Below, piece after piece: positions 60,327-64,000 of a DNA stretch of 64,000 nt. Positions within the stretch are counted from its first letter, which is position 1. Every line of letters begins with the position of its first letter. Both the position numbers and the translations under genes were made by a program. The notes beneath the pieces were generated by a model. The model was not told the origin of the DNA. It saw only the letters and a program-made list of their open reading frames with translations, and searched no databases. This stretch comes from Chryseobacterium sp. MEBOG06. Its GTDB lineage: Bacteria > Bacteroidota > Bacteroidia > Flavobacteriales > Weeksellaceae. Where the stretch lies: positions 1,736,001-1,800,000 of the forward strand of contig NZ_CP084580.1 of assembly GCF_021869765.1 (NCBI RefSeq). The letters are read 5' to 3'.

Positions 60327-61494
60327 CGGAGGTTTAGATACTTCCTACTGTGCAAAATATCTTAGTGAAACATTAGGATATGATGTGTACGCAGTTACTG
60401 TAAATACAGGAGGTTTTTCTAAGGAGGAAGAAAAAGAATTAGAGAGAAAAGCTTTAAACCTTGGAGTAAAAGAATACAGGTGCGTAGATGCTCAGGAGGA
60501 TTATTATAATTCTTGTGTGAAGTATTTAATTTTTGGTAATGTGTTGAAAAACAATACTTATCCTCTTTCTGTAAGTGCAGAGCGTACCATTCAGGCGCAG
60601 GAAATTGCAAAATATGCGATAGAAGTACAAGCGGATGCTATTGCTCACGGAAGTACAGGAGCTGGAAATGATCAGGTTCGTTTTGATTTGATCTTTCACG
60701 TAATGTGTCCAAATATCGGCATTATTACGCCAATCAGAGATATGGCTTTATCCCGTGAGGAGGAGATTGAGTTTTTGAAAAACCATGGCTATGAAATGGA
60801 ATTCCATAAAGCACAATATTCTGTGAATAAAGGTCTTTGGGGTACCTCTGTAGGAGGAAAAGAAACGTTGACTTCCAGGAATTATTTACCGGAAGAAGCT
60901 TTCCCTTCGCAAATAAAAGAAACACAGTCTTCAGAACTGGAAATTGAATTTAAAAATGGAGAAGTAATTTCCGTTAATGGAGAAAACTTCGAACATTCAG
61001 TATATGCTATTCAAAAAATAGAAGAACTAGCTTCTGCTTATGGTATTGGACGTGATATTCATGTTGGAGATACCATTGTAGGAATCAAAGGAAGAGTAGG
61101 ATTTGAAGCAGCAGCAGCCTCAGTGATTATCAAGGCTCATCATTTACTGGAAAAACATACCCTTTCAAAATATCAGCAGATGATGAAATCTCAATTATCT
61201 GACTGGTACGGAAACTGGCTTCATGAGGCACTTTTCTTAGATCCTGTAATGAGAAATATTGAGTCTTTCTTAGTAGATTCTCAAAAAACGGTAAGCGGAA
61301 AAGTATTTGTAACGCTTCATCCGTACAGATTTATTTTAAATGGAATTGAGTCTGATCATGATCTGATGTCCGATAAATTCGGAAGTTATGGAGAGGCAAA
61401 CAGAGCATGGACAGGAGATGATGTAAAAGGATATACAAAAATTGTAAGCAATTCTTTAAATATATATCACCAGATCAACCAAAATATCAACTAG
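60298..61494 (+). CDS. argG: argininosuccinate synthase
   Basis: A 398-residue enzyme that joins citrulline and aspartate using ATP. The ATP pyrophosphatase motif AFSGGLDTSYC is at about 7-17, and the substrate block VNKGLWGTSVGGKETL is in the middle. The ATG at 60298 was chosen: it gives MSKKVVLAFSGG and overlaps the upstream gene by 29 nt in another frame. It has a short gap (55 nt) to argC, with two small hairpins (GTTCC/GGAAC and GATAAG/CTTATC) of unknown effect. Confidence 0.94.
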   Translation: MSKKVVLAFSGGLDTSYCAKYLSETLGYDVYAVTVNTGGFSKEEEKELERKALNLGVKEYRCVDAQEDYYNSCVKYLIFGNVLKNNTYPLSVSAERTIQAQEIAKYAIEVQADAIAHGSTGAGNDQVRFDLIFHVMCPNIGIITPIRDMALSREEEIEFLKNHGYEMEFHKAQYSVNKGLWGTSVGGKETLTSRNYLPEEAFPSQIKETQSSELEIEFKNGEVISVNGENFEHSVYAIQKIEELASAYGIGRDIHVGDTIVGIKGRVGFEAAAASVIIKAHHLLEKHTLSKYQQMMKSQLSDWYGNWLHEALFLDPVMRNIESFLVDSQKTVSGKVFVTLHPYRFILNGIESDHDLMSDKFGSYGEANRAWTGDDVKGYTKIVSNSLNIYHQINQNIN

Positions 61495-61549
61495 AGTTCC
61501 TAAGGAACGATTTAACAAAAGATAAGGCATTGTCTTATCAGATTAAAAT

Positions 61550-62515
61550 ATGAAAAAAAAGGTAGGAATTGTAGGAGCAAATGGTTATACAGGAAGTGAG
61601 TTGATACGCTTGCTGGCTTTCCACCCCCATGTGACATTGAGTTTTTTATATAGTCGTTCGAATTCGGGTACAAGAATATCGGATTTGTACCCGGATTTAG
61701 CGACGGTTTGTGATCAGGTTTTGACAGATCAGCCAGAGCAAGCAGATGTACTTTTTCTATGCCTTCCTCATAAGGAAAGTCAGAACTGGTTAACTCAAAA
61801 CCCTGCTCAGGAGGAAACTTTGGTAATTGATCTTGGAAATGATTTCCGTTTAGATGGAAATTTTGGAAGCAGAAATTTTATCTACGGATTGCCTGAAATC
61901 AATAAAAAACAACTGGTCGATTCAAAAAGTATTGCCAATCCGGGATGTTTTGCAACCGCCATTCAGTTAGCGCTTTTACCGTTGGCTGAAAAAGGTTTGC
62001 TCGATGAGGTTTTTACAACAGGGATCACAGGGTCTACAGGAGCTGGACAGTCATTACAGGCAACCACTCATTTTACCTGGAGGAATGATAATGTGTCGGC
62101 TTATAAAACGCTGGAACATCAACATGTGGGAGAAATTTTAAAGCAAATAGTTTTGTTTAATCATAAAGATGTCAGTCTGAATTTTGTTCCATGGAGAGGA
62201 GATTTTGCAAGAGGGATTTTTACAAGTTCTACAGTGAAAACAGATTTAGAGCTTTCTGACATCTATCAGTTGTATCATGATTTTTATGCAGAAGAGCCTT
62301 TTGTAAAGGTAAGCGAAAAAGCAATTGATTTAAAGCAGGTTGTCAATACGAATCGCTGTGTGATTCAGATTGAAAAAAGTGGAAATGTTGCAGTTATTCA
62401 CTCAGCGATTGACAATTTGTTAAAAGGAGCTTCCGGGCAGGCCGTACAGAATATGAATATTGCGATGGGCTGGGAAGAAAACTCAGGATTAAACTTAAAA
62501 CCTATTGCATTTTAA
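61550..62515 (+). CDS. argC: N-acetyl-gamma-glutamyl-phosphate reductase
   Basis: A 321-residue enzyme that reduces the acylglutamyl phosphate to semialdehyde with NADPH. The cofactor motif GANGYTGSELIRLL is at about 9-22 and the catalytic C133 is in ANPGCFATA. It is the third gene of the arginine operon. The same enzyme could use N-succinyl intermediates in Bacteroidetes, so the acetyl- prefix is by family convention. Confidence 0.93.
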   Translation: MKKKVGIVGANGYTGSELIRLLAFHPHVTLSFLYSRSNSGTRISDLYPDLATVCDQVLTDQPEQADVLFLCLPHKESQNWLTQNPAQEETLVIDLGNDFRLDGNFGSRNFIYGLPEINKKQLVDSKSIANPGCFATAIQLALLPLAEKGLLDEVFTTGITGSTGAGQSLQATTHFTWRNDNVSAYKTLEHQHVGEILKQIVLFNHKDVSLNFVPWRGDFARGIFTSSTVKTDLELSDIYQLYHDFYAEEPFVKVSEKAIDLKQVVNTNRCVIQIEKSGNVAVIHSAIDNLLKGASGQAVQNMNIAMGWEENSGLNLKPIAF

Positions 62516-62798
62516 AAGAAAACTTAAAAATCAATTGTCAATAAGCTAATCGTGAATTTTTAAAACTTAATCAAAACCGACCTAGGAAAATGGAGCGTTA
62601 AGAAAAATAATTTTTTGAACGTTAAGAAAATTCTACTGTCCGAAGTGCGGCAAAAATGTCGAACCGAAGAACAAATGCCGATTTCGCACAAGTTTTAGAA
62701 TTTTTAGAGAACAAAAATATTTTTTAGCGAAAGTTTCCACGTCTTGAACTTTTGTTTCTTTTGTTTCAGGACAAAAGAAAAATATAAAAAAATAAAAA
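62516..62798 (+). other. long argC-argD spacer with zinc-ribbon remnant and hairpin
   Basis: At 283 nt this gap is far longer than others in the operon. It holds two 11-bp direct repeats CGTTAAGAAAA (62596-62606, 62620-62630), an open frame starting at 62619 without a start codon that reads YCPKCGKNVEPKNKCR at 62634-62681, and the hairpin at 62755-62780. It may carry a degenerate insertion. Confidence 0.5.
62755..62780. repeat. perfect 10-bp inverted repeat before argD
   Basis: TTTCTTTTGT / ACAAAAGAAA with a TTCAGG loop, 18 nt upstream of the argD start. It could attenuate or stabilise the argD message, or mark the end of a dispersed element. Confidence 0.7.
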
Positions 62799-63938
62799 AT
62801 GAATTTATTCAACGTATATCCATTATTTAATATCAATCCGGTTAAAGCTCAGGGGTCTTTTCTTTGGGATGACAAAGGGGAACAATATCTTGATTTCTAC
62901 GGGGGACATGCTGTAATTTCTATTGGACATAACCATCCTCATTATCAAAATAAATTAAAAGAGCAGCTGGAAAAAATTTCTTTTTATTCCAACTCTGTTC
63001 AGAATGAATTACAGACTGAATTGGCTGAAAAACTTGGACAGCTTTCAGGATATGAAGATTACAATCTTTTCTTGTGTAACTCTGGTGCGGAAGCTAATGA
63101 AAATGCATTGAAGCTGGCTTCTTTTCATAACGGGAAGAGTAAAGTGCTTTATTTCTCAGGTTCCTTCCATGGAAGAACGTCTGCTGCAGTTTCTGTAACG
63201 GATAATCCAAAAATTGTTGCTCCTGTCAACTTCTCAGAAAGATTTATCAAATCAGACTGGAATAATATTGAGCAGCTTGAAGAAACCTTTGCCATACACG
63301 GAAACGAAATTTCCTCTGTAATTATCGAAGGAATTCAAGGGGTAGGAGGAATTATGATTCCAACGCCGGAATTTTTAGCTAAAATCAAAGAACTGTGTGA
63401 GAAATATGATGCTGTTCTTATTTTAGATGAAGTACAATCCGGATATGGAAGAAGTGGATATTTCTTTGCTCATCAGGAATTTGGAATTGAACCGGATATT
63501 ATTACTACTGCAAAAGGAATGGGGAATGGATTTCCGGTTGGAGGAGTTCTTATTCATCCGAAATTCCAGGCAGCCAACGGACTGCTGGGAACAACTTTCG
63601 GAGGTAATCATCTTGCCTGCGTAGCATCGATTGCTGTACTGGACGTAATGAAAGATGAAAATCTTATCGAAAATGCCCAGCAGATGGGTCAGTATATTGA
63701 AAATGGAATTAAAGATTTACCACATATTAAATCGATCCGAAGGAAAGGCTTGATGATTGGAATAGAGCTCGATAGAGACTGTTCGGAAGTAAGGAAAACC
63801 TTACTGTTTGATCATCATATTTTTACAGGAAACTCGAATGATAAAAGTGTTTTAAGGATTCTTCCGGCACTGAATATCAAAAAAGAGGAAACAGATCTTT
63901 TTATCAATGCTCTGAAAACAGTATTGGAACAGATTTAA
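62799..63938 (+). CDS. argD: acetylornithine/acylornithine aminotransferase
   Basis: A 379-residue class III PLP aminotransferase. The NSGAEANENALKLA region, LDEVQSGYGRSG and the cofactor lysine K239 (TTAKGMGNG) are present. It forms N-acylornithine from the semialdehyde made by ArgC. It is the last complete gene in the window; the remaining steps of the arginine pathway (transcarbamylase, argB, argE, argH) should follow beyond the right edge. The CACAAAAG words after its stop are repeat-like. Confidence 0.92.
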   Translation: MNLFNVYPLFNINPVKAQGSFLWDDKGEQYLDFYGGHAVISIGHNHPHYQNKLKEQLEKISFYSNSVQNELQTELAEKLGQLSGYEDYNLFLCNSGAEANENALKLASFHNGKSKVLYFSGSFHGRTSAAVSVTDNPKIVAPVNFSERFIKSDWNNIEQLEETFAIHGNEISSVIIEGIQGVGGIMIPTPEFLAKIKELCEKYDAVLILDEVQSGYGRSGYFFAHQEFGIEPDIITTAKGMGNGFPVGGVLIHPKFQAANGLLGTTFGGNHLACVASIAVLDVMKDENLIENAQQMGQYIENGIKDLPHIKSIRRKGLMIGIELDRDCSEVRKTLLFDHHIFTGNSNDKSVLRILPALNIKKEETDLFINALKTVLEQI

Positions 63939-63940
63939 AC

Positions 63941-63957
63941 CACAAAAGTCACAAAAG
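63941..63957 (+). repeat. tandem CACAAAAG words after argD
   Basis: CACAAAAG occurs at 63941-63948 and 63950-63957, 9 nt apart, just past the argD stop. It recalls the CACAAAGATTAA repeats at 20487-20516 and may be part of the same intergenic repeat family. Confidence 0.45.
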
Positions 63958-64000
63958 AATTCTTTTAAAGCTAAAGTGTTTTTAAAGAGCTTAAATAAAA

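Noticed and set aside
62633..62836. Minus-strand 67-residue frame before argD
   Set aside because: It overlaps the argD start and covers the hairpin and repeats; no family is recognised and it runs against the operon.

Overview
The window looks like a chromosome segment from a low-GC Bacteroidota of the Flavobacteriia, most likely Chryseobacterium or a near relative. Support: exact or near matches to the Bacteroidetes -7 promoter element (TAnnTTTG), very few visible Shine-Dalgarno sequences, two secreted proteins with type IX secretion C-terminal sorting domains, a fused SecDF, a SusC-era style outer-membrane TonB-type receptor, and strong GAAA/UUCG-loop terminators. It is mostly core metabolism and housekeeping. 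I see no rRNA, tRNA, prophage, CRISPR array or intact insertion sequence.

Layout. 1-3.9 kb: ABC1/UbiB kinase-like protein, a small secreted protein and a DEAD-family helicase with a DEFD Walker B. 3.9-6.1 kb: secreted TPR protein, SGNH hydrolase, lipocalin-like lipoprotein. 6.4-9.6 kb: YqhD-type alcohol/aldehyde reductase, HxlR regulator and a divergent dihydrolipoamide dehydrogenase sharing a promoter with a 10-bp inverted repeat, plausibly an electrophile-response unit. 9.7-14.3 kb: unknown envelope proteins, a second-type peptide deformylase, a Crp/Fnr regulator and a beta-lactamase-fold hydrolase. 14.5-18.8 kb: PEP carboxylase and a secreted subtilase. 18.9-22.1 kb: nucleotide-sugar genes (DegT aminotransferase, GalE, TagD-like cytidylyltransferase) interrupted by an AT-rich membrane protein. 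22.2-28.2 kb: outer-membrane receptor, MltG, DapF, a repeat-rich lipoprotein and PnuC. 28.4-34.0 kb: amino-acid permease, BNR-like protein, HemN, sugar dehydrogenase with a T9SS tail. 34.2-43.7 kb: SecDF, MFS exporter, arylamine N-acetyltransferase, TatA, PAP2 phosphatase, TPR protein, TrmL, RlmH and YihY. 43.8-47.8 kb: NhaA and Rel (tight pair) and a small unknown.

48.2-58.9 kb, all on the minus strand, is a coherent carboxylate-utilisation locus: porin, MHS-type transporter with an unusual periplasmic insertion, two small membrane proteins, an SLC5-STAC sensor kinase, a receiver-only response regulator, a propionyl-CoA-synthetase-like enzyme and acetyl-CoA synthetase. Uptake across both membranes, sensing and activation to acyl-CoA lie side by side.

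59.1-63.9 kb starts the arginine biosynthesis operon (acyltransferase, argG, argC, argD; it continues past the right edge). It is divergent from a small zinc-ribbon/HTH protein that looks like a domesticated IS1-family DNA-binding domain. Both promoters carry the same 12-mer, making this protein a candidate local arginine regulator. These last two regions are the most promising for follow-up.
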